Shown here one piece after another: positions 1 to 18,060 of a stretch of 55,763 nucleotides of DNA (position 1 is its first letter; each line of letters opens with the position of its first letter). The DNA comes from Azolla pinnata (Eukaryota; Streptophyta; Polypodiopsida; Salviniales; Salviniaceae), in contig JBBBWG010022222.1 of NCBI GenBank assembly GCA_037176905.1, positions 1 to 55,763 of the forward strand, given 5' to 3'. A model generated the notes under the pieces. The model was not told where the DNA came from, did not search any database, and saw only the letters and a program-made list of their open reading frames with translations. The position numbers and the translations under genes were made by a program.

Positions 1-500
1 TACATACATACATACATACATACATACATACATACATACATACATACATACATACATACATACATACATACATACATGTATGTATATGTACATGTGTGTA
101 TGTATGTATATGTACGTGTGTGTGTGTCGATGTTTGTATGGATATATGCATGCATGTATGCTTACGTCTGCATGGATGTGGTGCGTGTATGTATGTAGGT
201 ATGCCTATGCTTGCGTATGTGTATATATGCATGTGCACGTGCCTCCGTATGTGTGTGTACATACATGTGTGTGTATGCTGACGCTAATATGGATACATGC
301 ATGCATGCATGTATGCCTCGTGCCTGCATGGATGTAGTGTGTGCATGTATCTATGTATGCCTGTGCTTGAGCATGCGTATGTATGCATGTGTATGTGCGT
401 ACGTTTGTATGGATTGATGTATGCGTGCGTGCATGCATGCATGTGAGCGTGCGTGCATGCATGCATGCATGTATGTGTCGGTGTATCTATGTTGTATGGA
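1..500. repeat. TACA microsatellite grading into degenerate ATGT/CATG simple sequence
   Basis: Positions 1-77 are a near-perfect tetranucleotide TACA/CATA run. From 78 to about 500 it decays into ATGT, GTGT and CATG-rich simple sequence, with several CATGCATG palindromes near 296-312 and 436-472. The apparent reading frames here (Met-His-Ala-Cys and Met-Tyr-Val-Cys repeats on both strands) are products of the tetranucleotide period and are not genes. The run ends only about 150 bases before the bL28 start codon, so it may abut or enter that promoter. Confidence 0.95.
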
Positions 501-519
501 TGCGTGCATTGGAATCCTG

Positions 520-590
520 TGTTTAGGGTTTTGATCCCCTTCTGCTACGCACGACAGTCTACTGGTGGAAACCCTAAAACCCCAAGAAGA
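520..590 (+). promoter_or_regulatory. Telobox-like motifs in the bL28 gene leader
   Basis: Short telobox-like strings (TAGGGTTTTG near 524 and AACCCTAAAAC near 570) lie 60-125 bases upstream of the bL28 ATG. The telobox (AAACCCTAA) is an established promoter element of plant ribosomal-protein and other translation genes, where it works with TCP-type or tef-box sites. The match here is by eye and fits the gene it precedes. Confidence 0.45.
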
Positions 591-647
591 TCGAGAAAGA
601 AAGACGACAGTAGCAGCGGCGGCGGCGGCAGACGACGAAGAGGAACC

Positions 648-776
648 ATGGGAGGGCAGACGAAGATCGTGATGAAACGCGCCCTGCGTGGTCTCTATGC
701 AGGTCGCCATATCCAGTTTGGCAACAAGATATCTGAAGACGGAGGCAACAAGTAGGTTCCCTTCCTTCCTTCCTTC

Positions 777-824
<48 letters not shown>

Positions 825-2877
825 ATTCTGTCGTGCTTTATTCGTCCTCCATCCTCCTCTCCCGTAAGCAAAATAATGGCTTTCTCCTCCCTTCCCCTTC
901 CTTCTTTGTCCATCCATGATCTGTACTTATTCGGTCGGTATTTCTCGTTCGGTTTCTGTTTTCCAATCGCCTCTACTACATGTGCTTGATTCCTGTCTCA
1001 TCTTCTTTATCTTCTGCGTGTAATCATAGCTCAGTCATTCGTGTAACTCGTTTTTTTTCTCGAAATTTTCTTGCGAATCCATGCATGTTTCTATTCTCAT
1101 TGTAAGAAAATGCAGTTATACTCTAATGTTTTGCTATTTTTAACATGTCGACCTAGGAACACATGTCTACTTCACAAGAAGTCATCACTGGGATCTCAAA
1201 GCTTCCACGATTACATTTTATCATGGGTGTTATGATTGTGTTGTGCCTTTTAGGTCGGATTTGAAATCCCTGTACATGAAGCAGAAACCGTAGTAATGCG
1301 TTTGTGCTTATCTCCTTTTGTAACGCTCATTGGAATCCTTGCATGTTCGTCTCCTCCTTGCAGAGTGAATATATAAAATTCCACGTTGTTATCTGTGCGT
1401 GACTAAAACATCCACATCCAAGGCTTTCTGTTTTCCTTCACGTTTATTGTTCAGACTTTCATATAAATTCCCGTTTCTTTCTTGCAATTTACAAATAGAT
1501 CGATGCATGGAAAATGTGAAACTACGTGGAAAAGTTTTCACTTCCTAGGTATGGTGATCTTCCCTCAAAACTGGACGAGGAAAAACCATTGTTACAGTCT
1601 CTGTATTGTTATTTCATGTATTCAGTACGTTTTCTACATTCGCCTACATTTTCTTAGGATAATCTCCGTTCTGATATAACCTGCTCTGTAGGGCACACAT
1701 CCGACCGTCTGTTCTGATATGCCCATGCGTGCAAAATTAAGTCTACGACATGGCTTGATTCGTTTTCTCATATTGCATGCACCTGTTTTCTAATGCTTCT
1801 GAGACACAGAAAACTGTGTATCTATGTGAATCTTGTGTAGGGGTATATCTGGAACCTATTGTTTGACATGTAATTATCTAGTGGAACTTGATGGTTTAAA
1901 GGTAGTCTAACTCGAAAAGATCTTTAAATGATCCAGCTGAGAGGTAAGAAGTTGCCAATTAGTGAGGCATTCTATACTTGGATATTGCCAATCGAAGAAA
2001 CCGATGTGTAGAGTCTTGGCACATATTCAAGGTGCATAGGGATGGTCGATGCAGTAACAATTGAATAACATGGAATGCCGTAGATACATGCATGCCCTTC
2101 ATTTGGGAAGCTTTTGGGATACAAGCTACAAATGTGTGAAGAATCATGAAAGCAGAATAGTAATATGCAGTAGAGGATCCATAGAGGAGGGAGATTATTG
2201 AACTTCCTTGTGGCATGAGGCTGAGGGAACAGGCAGGGAGTTTGGAAGTTTATGTCGTCATGGATTAATTTGTTTGTCCTTATTGTTGCATACATTAATT
2301 TATGAAGGTACCTTTGTTATGCAGATCAAGACGATCCTGGAAACCTAATCGTCAGAAGAGACGACTATTTAGTCTTGGGTTGGACAGGCATATTCATCTA
2401 GATGTGACGACACATGCCCTGCGGTGTATAGATCGAGCAGGAGGGCTCGATGAGTATATGCTGAAACTCCCTTTAAGAGAGCTTCATTCTGAAAAGCTCC
2501 TGTACATAAGGAAACGGATAGCAGAATCCTATGACAAGAAAACAATGCTGCCACTCAACTTAGAGAAGAAGATTACAGCCGTATTGGAATGGAATGTAGA
2601 ACAAAAGAAGAAAACGGGTGAACCCGAAACAGAAGAGGCAGGGGGAGAAAAGACTGGGCCATTTGAAGAAGATGTAGTTTCGAAGCCTCCAGAAGATGAT
2701 TATATAAATGAAATGTTTGCGAAGTTCAGCATGAAGGCACCAGAACAATCGAGGGAAGATTTAATGGCAGGGTTTCCACCTATGGGAAAATATAAAGAGC
2801 GTGATCAACAGCCCGATACGTCGAGACCTACACCTAGTGCTGAGGAGTTTCCTGAAAATTTGTTTTCTAATATGTGA
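648..2877 (+). CDS. Mitochondrial-type large-subunit ribosomal protein bL28
   Basis: There are two exons, 648-751 and 2325-2877, with a GT-AG intron of 1573 bp; phase 2 is kept across the junction (AA joined to A gives Lys). The predicted protein is 218 aa. The first 35 residues (KRALRGLYAGRHIQFGN, then SEDGGN) and the start of exon 2 (SRRSWKPN, then TTHALRCIDRAGG) match the conserved core of plant mitochondrial L28, a structural protein of the mitoribosome large subunit. The C-terminal 90 residues are acidic and lysine-rich, with no bacterial counterpart. The N-terminus before the core is only about 10 residues, shorter than in Arabidopsis relatives as I remember them. An upstream in-frame extension reads through simple repeat and was not used. 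Mitochondrial rather than plastid assignment rests on family resemblance; no clear presequence is visible. Confidence 0.88.
757..824 (+). repeat. CTTC/CTTG tetranucleotide microsatellite in the bL28 intron
   Basis: Starting five bases into the bL28 intron, about four CTTC units are followed by about eleven CTTG units. It is pyrimidine-rich simple sequence directly after the 5' splice site. Nothing else is visible in the rest of this 1.57-kb intron apart from ordinary AT-rich sequence. Confidence 0.9.
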
Positions 2878-3949
2878 CATAGTTGTGAATGGGGAAAAAA
2901 CTAGCTGGTTTCTGTTGCCATCACCGTGACCGTGTATTCAGAGAAAGGACCATACATTCGAGAGTTTGGATCATTTCCTCAACAAACAGCTTATTCATTG
3001 TCTTCGGAACTTGCAGCACAGGAGAGCAAATCGGTGCTTGTGTGAACGCGTGACTGTGAAGAGTTTTGCCACACTCCTCGATGAACAATATCTAAAAAGG
3101 AATACTTGCTTTGTCTAATCGAGGGAAAACATTGCCATGTAAGATCTCTTCAATAAAAACAACCGAGATATTGAATTCTCTGATATGAGAACATTGCTAC
3201 TGTCACATTGTTTCTGGTAAGTCGTGCAACATTTTTAATGAACTGCAGCCAAGCCCATCTCATGAAAGTGTTGACAATGATTGTTATGCAGATTATAGCA
3301 CCTAGCCTCTGGCGTGGCGGTGTTTCTCGTAGAATTTGCCAAACCTCAGAATTCGTGATTAAAATTGTGACAATCTATAATCTGGATTCTGGTTTCTTGA
3401 ACAGCCTCTTGATGATATGGATAGCTAAATCAAATGAAGCACAATATCATGTTTTTGATATCATCAAATCATGCACTTAATCATGAACTTTTATGAAGTT
3501 ACGTCCCAAATGTGGCCCAAATCCAAGGTTAACCTTGTGATTTCATATCCGTGTCGTTCTTCATCAACAACCTTGTGAACAGCTTTGTGATGGTTAAGCT
3601 GCTAACCTACATTAAAAGTAAGATATAGTTGCCCATTTCATTGCAACAACTTGAGATATGATGTTAAGATGCACTGTTGATTCTTAGATCCCACACGGGC
3701 CCGATTCTTAATCAATAAGCTCCAACGCAGACGATATCAGTTCAAATGCCAGCAAGGAGTAGCTAGTTGACCATGATTATTGGATTGGTCCAAGATCGAC
3801 CACAACATAGAGTCAATCAAGCATTTTTTCTTTCTGCCCAAATCCAAGGACATGAACATTGAACTCGCTCACAACATAAGATGATCAACTTATCTGTTCT
3901 AGGCTCTAGCCACCTTATGCACAAATATATAGAAGTAGCTAGACCCCAC
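2878..3949. other. Intergenic, bL28 3' flank
   Basis: AT-rich sequence with no convincing coding exon. A 90-codon frame at 3208-3480 lacks family resemblance and splice context. An AATAAA-like signal (CAATAAAAAC near 3151) could serve bL28 polyadenylation, but that is inference. Confidence 0.6.
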
Positions 3950-4345
3950 TAAACATACACAAAACCTAACTAAACCTAAAGCCTAAACCTAACCCTAAAC
4001 CCAAAGCCTAAGCCTAACCCTAAACCTAAAGCCTAAACCTAACCCTAAACTCTAAACCCTAACCATAAGATGATGACTTATCTGTTCCAGGCTCCAACCA
4101 CGTAATGCACAAATATACAGAAGAAGCCAGACCAGTTCCCCCCCCCCCCCTCGAAACCCGAAACCCTAAACCTAACCCTCAACGCAACGCCTTAAACCCT
4201 AAACCTAACCCTAAACACAAACCCTTAAACCCTAAACCTAACCCTAAACACAAATCCTTAAACCCTAAACCTAACCCTAAACACAAAACCTTAAACCCTA
4301 AACGCTAAACCAAAAGCCTAAACAAACCCCTAACCCTAAACCCTA
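3950..4345. repeat. Interstitial telomere-like repeat block (CCCTAAA variants)
   Basis: About 400 bp of imperfect CCTAAACC, ACCCTAAAC and AACCCTAAAC units, interrupted once by unique sequence and a C10 run at 4139-4150. Near 4195-4300, roughly 33-bp higher-order units (telomere motifs separated by ACACAAA) are themselves tandemly repeated about three times. The C-rich strand reads left to right. Blocks like this are known in plants as interstitial telomeric repeats left by break repair or old chromosome ends. The copies are too degenerate to be a working telomere. Confidence 0.9.
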
Positions 4346-4349
4346 AACT

Positions 4350-4444
4350 GTTTGTATGCCTCCTTTTGTTCCGTTTGCGCTTTGAAAGCTTCCCTAAGGC
4401 GCGAACCACAGACCTCGTCGCCATCGCCACAGCAGCAATCCAAG

Positions 4445-4488
<44 letters not shown>

Positions 4489-4493
4489 CCGTT
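4350..4493 (+). other. Possible 5' leader exon plus TC microsatellite
   Basis: About 95 bases of GC-richer sequence after the telomere-like block end at a plausible donor (CCAAG/GTCAGT at 4444-4445), followed by a (TC)n tract of about 40 bp. This arrangement, a leader then a pyrimidine-rich first intron, is common for plant genes. It could be a non-coding first exon of the unrecognised gene at 7374, but no transcript evidence is available and 2.9 kb separates them. Confidence 0.25.
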
Positions 4494-4508
4494 TGTAATC
4501 TTTTCCTT

Positions 4509-5216
4509 TCATGGAAACCATCGCTACCTTCTGCACCCCCATGCAATCGCGATTCTTAAACCTCGTGATGAATCCCCTCGGAAGCGTTTTTGTAATCCTC
4601 CTTCCAGGAAGGTGGAAAACGGTACATCGCTACCTTCCCGCACCTTCATGCAGTCGCGATTCTTGAACCTCGTGATGGATCCCTCCGGAAGCGTTTGGTA
4701 GGAACTGCGTGCGCCTTTCCGTCTTCTCGTGATGTGTATGTGGGGGGACTATCTTCATGGTATCGCTTTGTTGAACCTCGTCGTGAATCCCCCGGAAGCG
4801 TTTAGTACAATTCGCGCATTTCCGTCTTCTCTTGAGGTGATTGTGTGGGGCACCTTCATGCAATCGCTGTTTTCAATCCCATGGTGAATCTGCGTTTAGT
4901 AGGAACTACGCTTTTCTATCTTCTCTTGATGTGTGTGTGGGGGAGTACCTTCATGCAATCGCTCTGTTGAACCCCATGGTGATTCTGTGGGGAACCTTCA
5001 TGTAATCATTATGTCAAAACCCATGGTGAATCCTTCAGAAGCACTATGTCGGAACCACGGCTTTACTTCTTCTCTTGATGTGTGTGTGTGTGGGGGGGAG
5101 GGGGGGGGGGAGGTGGTGCCTTCATGCAATCGCTGTCAAACCCCATGGTGAATCTCTCCAAAGCGCTTAGTAGGAACTATGCCTTTCCGTCTTCTCTTGA
5201 GGTGATTGTGTGGGAT
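4509..5216. repeat. Degenerate tandem repeat of about 95-120 bp, seven units
   Basis: Seven diverged units can be aligned by eye, starting near 4509, 4624, 4746, 4851, 4946, 4993 and 5116. Each carries ACCTTCATGCAATCGC, then CCCATGGTGAATCC, GGAAGCGTTTAGTAGGAAC, and CTTTCCGTCTTCTCTTGA followed by a TG/G-rich end. The unit at 4946 is truncated to about 47 bp. Divergence between units is high, so the array is old. No protein-coding constraint is visible because unit lengths are not multiples of three. Confidence 0.85.
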
Positions 5217-7338
5217 ATTTGTCAACGCATCTTGTCCAACTAACGTTGTTAGGAAGTGACATATTGTTTCTTTTAATACTTCAATGTTCTCCTGAATTGT
5301 ATATCCATTGGATGAGCTCTCATTGAAGACTCTTCAAAAATACAGAATGTAGATTGTCGATGCTTGTTCTATATATTGATCTAGCTATTTTTATACAAAA
5401 TCCTCATAAAATTCATCCACTGATCTTAAATGTTGTGATTCCTCGGAATTCTTTCACTCAGTGTTCAATTTATATTCCAGAATCTACATCAATTAATACA
5501 TTTTATGCTTAGGGTGTTGTTAGATGATGAAAAAGGAAATCCTTATGAACGACATCAGTTTGCATTCATGATAAGCATCAAGAAAACTTTTGATCTTTGT
5601 GCGTGCATATTCTAGATTTTAATATGACGATGCATCTCTATGTATTCATGTATATATCATTTAAGTTGAAGACCACATTTTAATCTATGTTCATTCCATG
5701 GTGTCCTGGTATCCTTGCAAAATAGACGTTCTGTGAAGCTATGACTGCATGCTTATCATTCTGAGTATTAGTCTCATGTTGCTTTTGTAGTCATTTTCTA
5801 GGACAGTTTTTTATGTGAAGTTTAATCTTGTTTACTCCCATAAAAGAATTCCCTGAAACTCTATTTGCCAATTATCTACATATATCTGCATTATGAACAT
5901 AATTATGCTATTTTATTGTTATTCTTATCTGCTCAATTTTCTCAATGCTAACTTATCTTTCTATGCTAATATTCTTCTTTGCACACCTTTAGAAAACAAA
6001 ATATTACTGGCTAATTACATGATCATCATAGATCATATTTTAGAACAATCTGATGTTAGATATTTCTAGTAAAAAAAGTTAAGGACCCTAAGCCCATTTC
6101 ATTATGGGAGTGGACATCTTGTTTTTGAACAGGTCTTCTATTGGATGGTGTTAGGTATCTGAATTTAGATCTTTCCAGATAAGGAATAAAACCATCTGAA
6201 AATTTTGGGTTTTCAAAGATTGCCCCTCAACTTTATCTGGTTTTATCTGAAACGATTTGGAAGGTTATCTATATTTTACTTGCTGAAAACAAGTTCATAT
6301 TGATATATCATACTTCTTCTCAAATAGGCTTTAGTATGGGGATTCAGCGTTACTTTGAGAAAGTGTTCTAAGGGTGCTTTAGTCTGGTTTTAACCTTGTA
6401 TTGAGCAGAAGTTCCAAGGGGGGTTCACAATTGTTATCTTCTAATCAGTTGTGCTTATCGAGTAAGATAACTTTCCTTCTTTGTAATTGGTTGGGTGTTT
6501 AAGTCTTTAGCTCACAAATCCAGTCCTCATTTATACACGTGAACACGTTGTCCATTTTTGGCTGGAGACCTCTTATTATAGATGTGTACACACCTTTAAT
6601 GGTTATATTGCCATGTAAAATAACAATTTCTTTTGCACAGCAACTAAAGGACGTCGAGTACACACCAATGTCTCTCTCTCTCTCTCTCTAAAGTTCTGTT
6701 TCTGTATTTCAAGCATGTGCTCTCTAACTATTGCTTATAATGCTTCCCTCTCCTTAGTAACTTTTATACATGGTACATTATATTCTGGTCTGACTACTTA
6801 AAGCGCTTGTGCTTTTTCTGATGCATCCAAAGGGCGCACTGTTGTGCATACTTTGTGATGCAGGCATATCTGCCATTTTGTGAAAGTCAATTCAATCTTG
6901 CTGTATGACTCTTCTGCATACTAGGTGCTTCAGAGGATGCAAAATGTTAAATTTAGTCACTTAAGTAGCTATCTTTTTCGATTTTCATGTTGGATAATTC
7001 ACAAACAGTAATCTTTGAGTGGTTGGGCAAAGGATAATGTCGGTGTTCTGTTTTGCTCGTCTCATCAAAACTGTGCTAGTGCTTACATTGTAATAGTAAA
7101 AAAAGACCGTGTAGGTAGGGGAATCATGATTGCACAGATTTCGATCATCCTCAAAGAATTGTAATCATGTTGCCTGAGGGATTTATGCCATGCACCAAGG
7201 AGTTGTGAGTTTCTTTTTTACATATTTAAATGCATTTCTTAGAGTTCTTTATTTACCAGCGGTGCAGTGGATGGAAAATGTCAAATGAACTGTAAAGGAT
7301 GGCCATTATCATATAAATTCCGCCTCGGGATTCTCTAG
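5217..7338. other. AT-rich non-coding stretch (intergenic or long 5' intron)
   Basis: I see no exon with family resemblance here. Small pieces bounded by AG and GT exist (for example near 6133-6153) but are too short to support. There is a short CT tract near 6671-6690. If the leader-like segment at 4350-4444 belongs to the gene at 7374, this would be its first intron. Confidence 0.5.
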
Positions 7339-7373
7339 GTAGTAGCTGTATATATGTACAACTTATCCAGATT

Positions 7374-8659
7374 ATGGAGAGACGATGCAGCAAGGCACCA
7401 AAATATCTGGAGGAGGGTATTTCAGTAGAAGTAATGGATGAAGCTGTAAACACAAGCCAGAGTTTGACAATCTTTCATCCCCATTCATTTCATAGTGACA
7501 AAGAGGCACTAACCAATTCTACTCCAAGTGTAAGAAGTATCCTTATTCAATCAAGGCTTGGGTTCCACTCACTTCCAAAATTTCTCTCATTTGCTTCATA
7601 ATGTGTTACAACTAATTTTAAGAGTGAAAATTGTCAGTAGTTTAACACTTCAGCCAACCATTTGGAAAAGGATGAAACATCAAAAGAAGATCAAAAGATG
7701 TACTTCAAGAGAAAAGTATTTGAAACTCTCATCCATTCTCCCCGGAAAGTAAGTATTAATCATTATGTAACTGCAAAAACAATTACTTTTATTTTACCAG
7801 TCTATATTATGTGCTGACTCAGCAATCCTAAACTGTACGTAAGCATAGTTGGTTGTGTTGAGTTAATGTGGTGGTTTTCACATCATCGTCTTAGGGCATG
7901 TAAATGTGCACAGGGTACTATGCAGTCATCCAGATTTCTTCCGCCAAAGAAAATCAGACAAGGATACAATGAATTGGTAAGCTATGAAAGTGGTATTCTT
8001 TAATCTGGGCAAAACACTAAAATGGTTGTAACTTCTTGGGTATTTATTAGAATATACTGAGGAATTTAAAAATACCAGGAAGAATTATCTTAGAAGTGGT
8101 GGATATCAGGTTTTACTGATAAACATTGAATGATGTTTGTTTTGCCCAAAAATGATGACAACAGGTTCCATTGCTATTGAAGACCAGCCTGCCCAAACTG
8201 ACAATTGATTCAAATGGGATACTAAGTAAACAAGCTGAAAGGTCCAAGGCAACAATATTGCATAGACCAGTAGAACTCAATGGCAATGAAGGACATGACC
8301 ATGTAGTTATTATTTTCCCAATTCAGTACCAAAAGATAGCCGTGAGTAGGAAGAAACTGTCAAAGCTTTACAGTGTCTACACAAAATGCAGTAAGAGATT
8401 GGCTTCATGGATAAGTGATTTATGCCGAAAGCAAGAAATCAAGCTGAACAACCTTTGTCAATTTGTCTCTCGCACTTCTAGAGGTTATGGTAAGCTGAAC
8501 TCACAAAGCATCCCAGAATCTCAAATGAAGATGTTGCCCAGTGCTGCAGCAGGAAGGATGGATGAGGAAGATAGTTTTATGCTTGTGCTTGAAAAGATAA
8601 ATGAAGTGATTGGATCCATGGGGAAGGCTTCAAATAATGCATGTCAATCAACTCAATGA
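7374..8659 (+). CDS. Unrecognised four-exon plant protein
   Basis: Four exons join in frame with GT-AG introns: 7374-7529, 7641-7748, 7914-7976 and 8165-8659, all phase 0, predicting about 273 aa. The frame stays open a little upstream of the ATG at 7374, so the true start or a further 5' exon could lie earlier (an acceptor-like TCTCTAG ends at 7338). The protein is hydrophilic and basic, with PPKKIRQG near residue 98, SRKKLSKLY and a Lys/Arg/Cys-rich stretch (CSKRLASWISDLCRKQE) near residues 180-200. It ends in an acidic helix-like stretch (MDEEDSFMLVLEKINEVIG). There is no signal peptide or membrane segment. Composition suggests a nuclear protein. I do not recognise the family and assign no function. 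Exon phasing across three introns and absence of stops are the support for it being real. Confidence 0.55.
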
Positions 8660-9925
8660 TTTGGTTGAATATGCTGTTGCCAATATATGTATCCTAATAA
8701 ACTTTGATATGCTATTGACATCTGAAACAGTTTGACTAATAAAATGTAGGCTTGAAATTATGAATGAATATATAAAGTTCCGTATACAGTTGACCCTGTT
8801 TTCCAAACAGTGTTGCCAGTAACAGGTATTGTAATCATCATAGTGCAGTTGGCTGCATTCAGAGTAGAAATCAATTGACATGAACATAATGGAACAACCA
8901 CTTGGGACATATCCTATTCAAGTCACAAGGTGGTGTTTTGAGCTGACCATTTCCAAAATTGGTGTACTTCCATAGATAATTTCTGCTAATATGAAAGTGG
9001 AGTGAATTTATTATACTTAAAGTTGATGATGCATATCAGTTGAAATATTTCTGTGCTCATTTTCTGAAGATGGATCTGTGGCCTGTTTTTTACAAATAGT
9101 TCTATTATTTCACGAAGATTCACATTGTCAGAGTCGTGACACCTAGAAACCTAGAAACCGTTGAATCACAATAACGAAAACTGGATTCTTTTGGTTGCGA
9201 ATTGCTCATATTTCACCACTTTTTGGGAAACAATTACCTGAAGTTGGAATCAATAATTTGTTCAGAAGATCGAGATATGAATCCTTTATGATCAGCCAAT
9301 AATTTGCCTCAACGCAAGGTAATCAGAATGTTTCAAAATACTTGAACCCTATGTACAATAGTGTCAACTACTATTTGCTCACATTCATTAAGCGTGCAGT
9401 GTTTAGAATTACTGGCAGATTTAATTAAAAGTTCGTCAAATAATCAAGATGTAGGCTCATTTTGCCTGGGATCAAAATCACACAAGGGCTTAAGATGTAT
9501 CAAAAGCCATAGCCGTATACTTTAAATTATACTTATTTAGCCATGAACTTATTGAACTAATTGAGATGCAAACCAAAACACAAGGTCAGAGGCTTTGAAG
9601 ATATATTGATCTAAAGATAAAATATATAAACCTACAGAGAATACAGTATCAAGCACTACTTTTACAGTACTCCTGCTTTGCATTAGAGCTACAATAAACT
9701 CTGTTTTGATTCCCCTTGGTCAAAATGAGACCTGACCCCAAGAAATACACTTTGGAATTATAGTACATGTACATGAGAGATACAATAGACATGTATTCTG
9801 CCTGACCACTAATCGGATGAAAGGCAACCTGTAGTAAGTCATCAAGCGATTGACAGAATTCCACTTTTCTATCCGTAGAAGCAGCAAGACAAACTTCATG
9901 TGACGTAGATGCATGAGGATTTGTT
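8660..9925. other. Intergenic between convergent genes
   Basis: 3' flanks of the unrecognised gene (+) and BUB1 (-). AT-rich, with no supported exon, RNA gene or repeat. Small frames at 8648-8887 and 9649-9925 on the minus strand have no exon context. Confidence 0.6.
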
Positions 9926-16756
<6,831 letters not shown>

Positions 16757-16776
16757 AGCTCGGCGCAGCCTGTTTC

Positions 16777-16788
16777 GTGGGCGCCCAC
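16777..16788. promoter_or_regulatory. Perfect 12-bp palindrome GTGGGCGCCCAC, BUB1-proximal copy
   Basis: It lies 21 bases upstream of the BUB1 ATG. The GGGCGCCC core resembles the GGCGCC part of E2F/DP sites, which control S and G2/M genes in plants, but it is not a perfect TTTSSCGC match. An identical copy is at 17914-17925 with similar flanks, so it is part of a duplicated segment. Regulatory function is inference. Confidence 0.35.
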
Positions 16789-17195
16789 AATTCAAAAACA
16801 AGAAACCCAAAGACGAAGATGAAGACGAAGACGAAGATGAAACAAATTCTTGTGGCCATTAAGTGTGAAAAACCAAAGCTACCCAGAACCTCAATCTCTT
16901 GCTCAGATTTGAGATTAATCTCCTGTTGAATCAGGATGTTTGAGGACATCTGCTGTTTCTAGGAAGAAAAATGAGAGATGGAGAGATAGATTTGATTAAA
17001 AAAAAAACAAAGATGAAGATGCTTGTTGTCCGCCCCCGGGATCATCTCTGCTGAGATGAGATCATTTCCTGTTGAATCATATGATGTTTGAGGACATCTG
17101 TCAGATTTGAGACTGGTCTCCTGTTGAATCAGGATGCTTGAGGACATCTGCTGTTTCTAGGAAGAAAAATGAGAGATGGAGAGATAGATTTGATT

Positions 17196-17295
17196 NNNNN
17201 NNNNNNNNNNNNNNNNNNNNNNNNNNNNNNNNNNNNNNNNNNNNNNNNNNNNNNNNNNNNNNNNNNNNNNNNNNNNNNNNNNNNNNNNNNNNNNN
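17196..17295. other. Assembly gap of 100 N
   Basis: Exactly 100 ambiguous bases inside the 199-bp tandem array, flanked on both sides by the same repeat text. The size is a placeholder; the true number of repeat units is unknown. Confidence 0.99.
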
Positions 17296-18060
17296 TCCTG
17301 TTGAATCAGGATGCTTGAGGACATCTGCTGTTTCTAGGAAGAAAAATGAGAGATGGAGAGATAGATTTGATTAAAAAAAAAAACAAAGATGAAGATGCTT
17401 GTTGTCCACCCCCGGGATCATCTCTGCTGAGATGAGATCGTTTCCTGTTGAATCATATGATGTTTGAGGACATCTGTTAGATTTGAGACTGATCTCCTGT
17501 TGAATCAGGATGCTTGAGGACATTTGCTGTTTCTAGGAAGAAAAATGAGAGATGGAGAGATAGATTTGATTCAACAAAAAAAACAAAGATGAAGATGCTT
17601 GTTGTCCGCCCCGGGGATCATCTCTGCTGAGATGAGATCGTTTCCTGTTGAACCATATGATGTTTGAGGACATCTGTCAGATTTGAGACTGATCTCCTGT
17701 TGAATCAGGATGCTTGTTGTCCGCCCCCGGGATCATCTCTGTTGAGATGAGATCGTTTCTTGCCGAATCCTGATGTTTGAGGACATCTGTTTTTTGGAAG
17801 AAAATGAGAGATAGATGGATAGGCGGATAAATTCAAAAAAACAAAGATGAAGATGGAGATGGAGATGAAGATGAAGATGAAAATGAAGATCAAGGTTAAG
17901 ATTAAGATGACTTGTGGGCGCCCACGATTTGTTGTCCGCCCGAAATTTGTGGCCGTAAGCGTGAAACCAAAGTTGCCCAGAATCATCTCTACTAAGATGA
18001 GATTATTTCCTATGGAATCATGATGTTAGCGGACACCTGTTTTTGGAAGAAAAAGAGAGA

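Larger units (their letters stand above)
16757..18060. repeat. Tandem array with a period of about 199 bp covering the BUB1 promoter
   Basis: The landmark TCAGGATG recurs at 16931, 17129, 17306, 17505 and 17705, a period of 198-200 bp where no gap intervenes. Each full unit carries TTGAGGACATCTGCTGTTTC, GAGAGATGGAGAGATAGATT, an A-run, AGATGAAGATGCTTGTTGTC, the palindromic CCCCGGG, and an imperfect hairpin (CATCTC, loop, GAGATG). Copies are very similar, so the array is young. A diverged partial unit runs to about 18060. A 100-base run of N (17196-17295) lies inside it, so copy number is unresolved. The BUB1 start codon is at 16756, hence its upstream regulatory DNA is this array. Confidence 0.92.

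Noticed and set aside
80-470. Overlapping Cys/His/Met-rich small frames, possibly a secreted cysteine peptide
   Set aside because: All arise from the CATG/TGTA tetranucleotide period on both strands; no signal peptide or conserved cysteine spacing.
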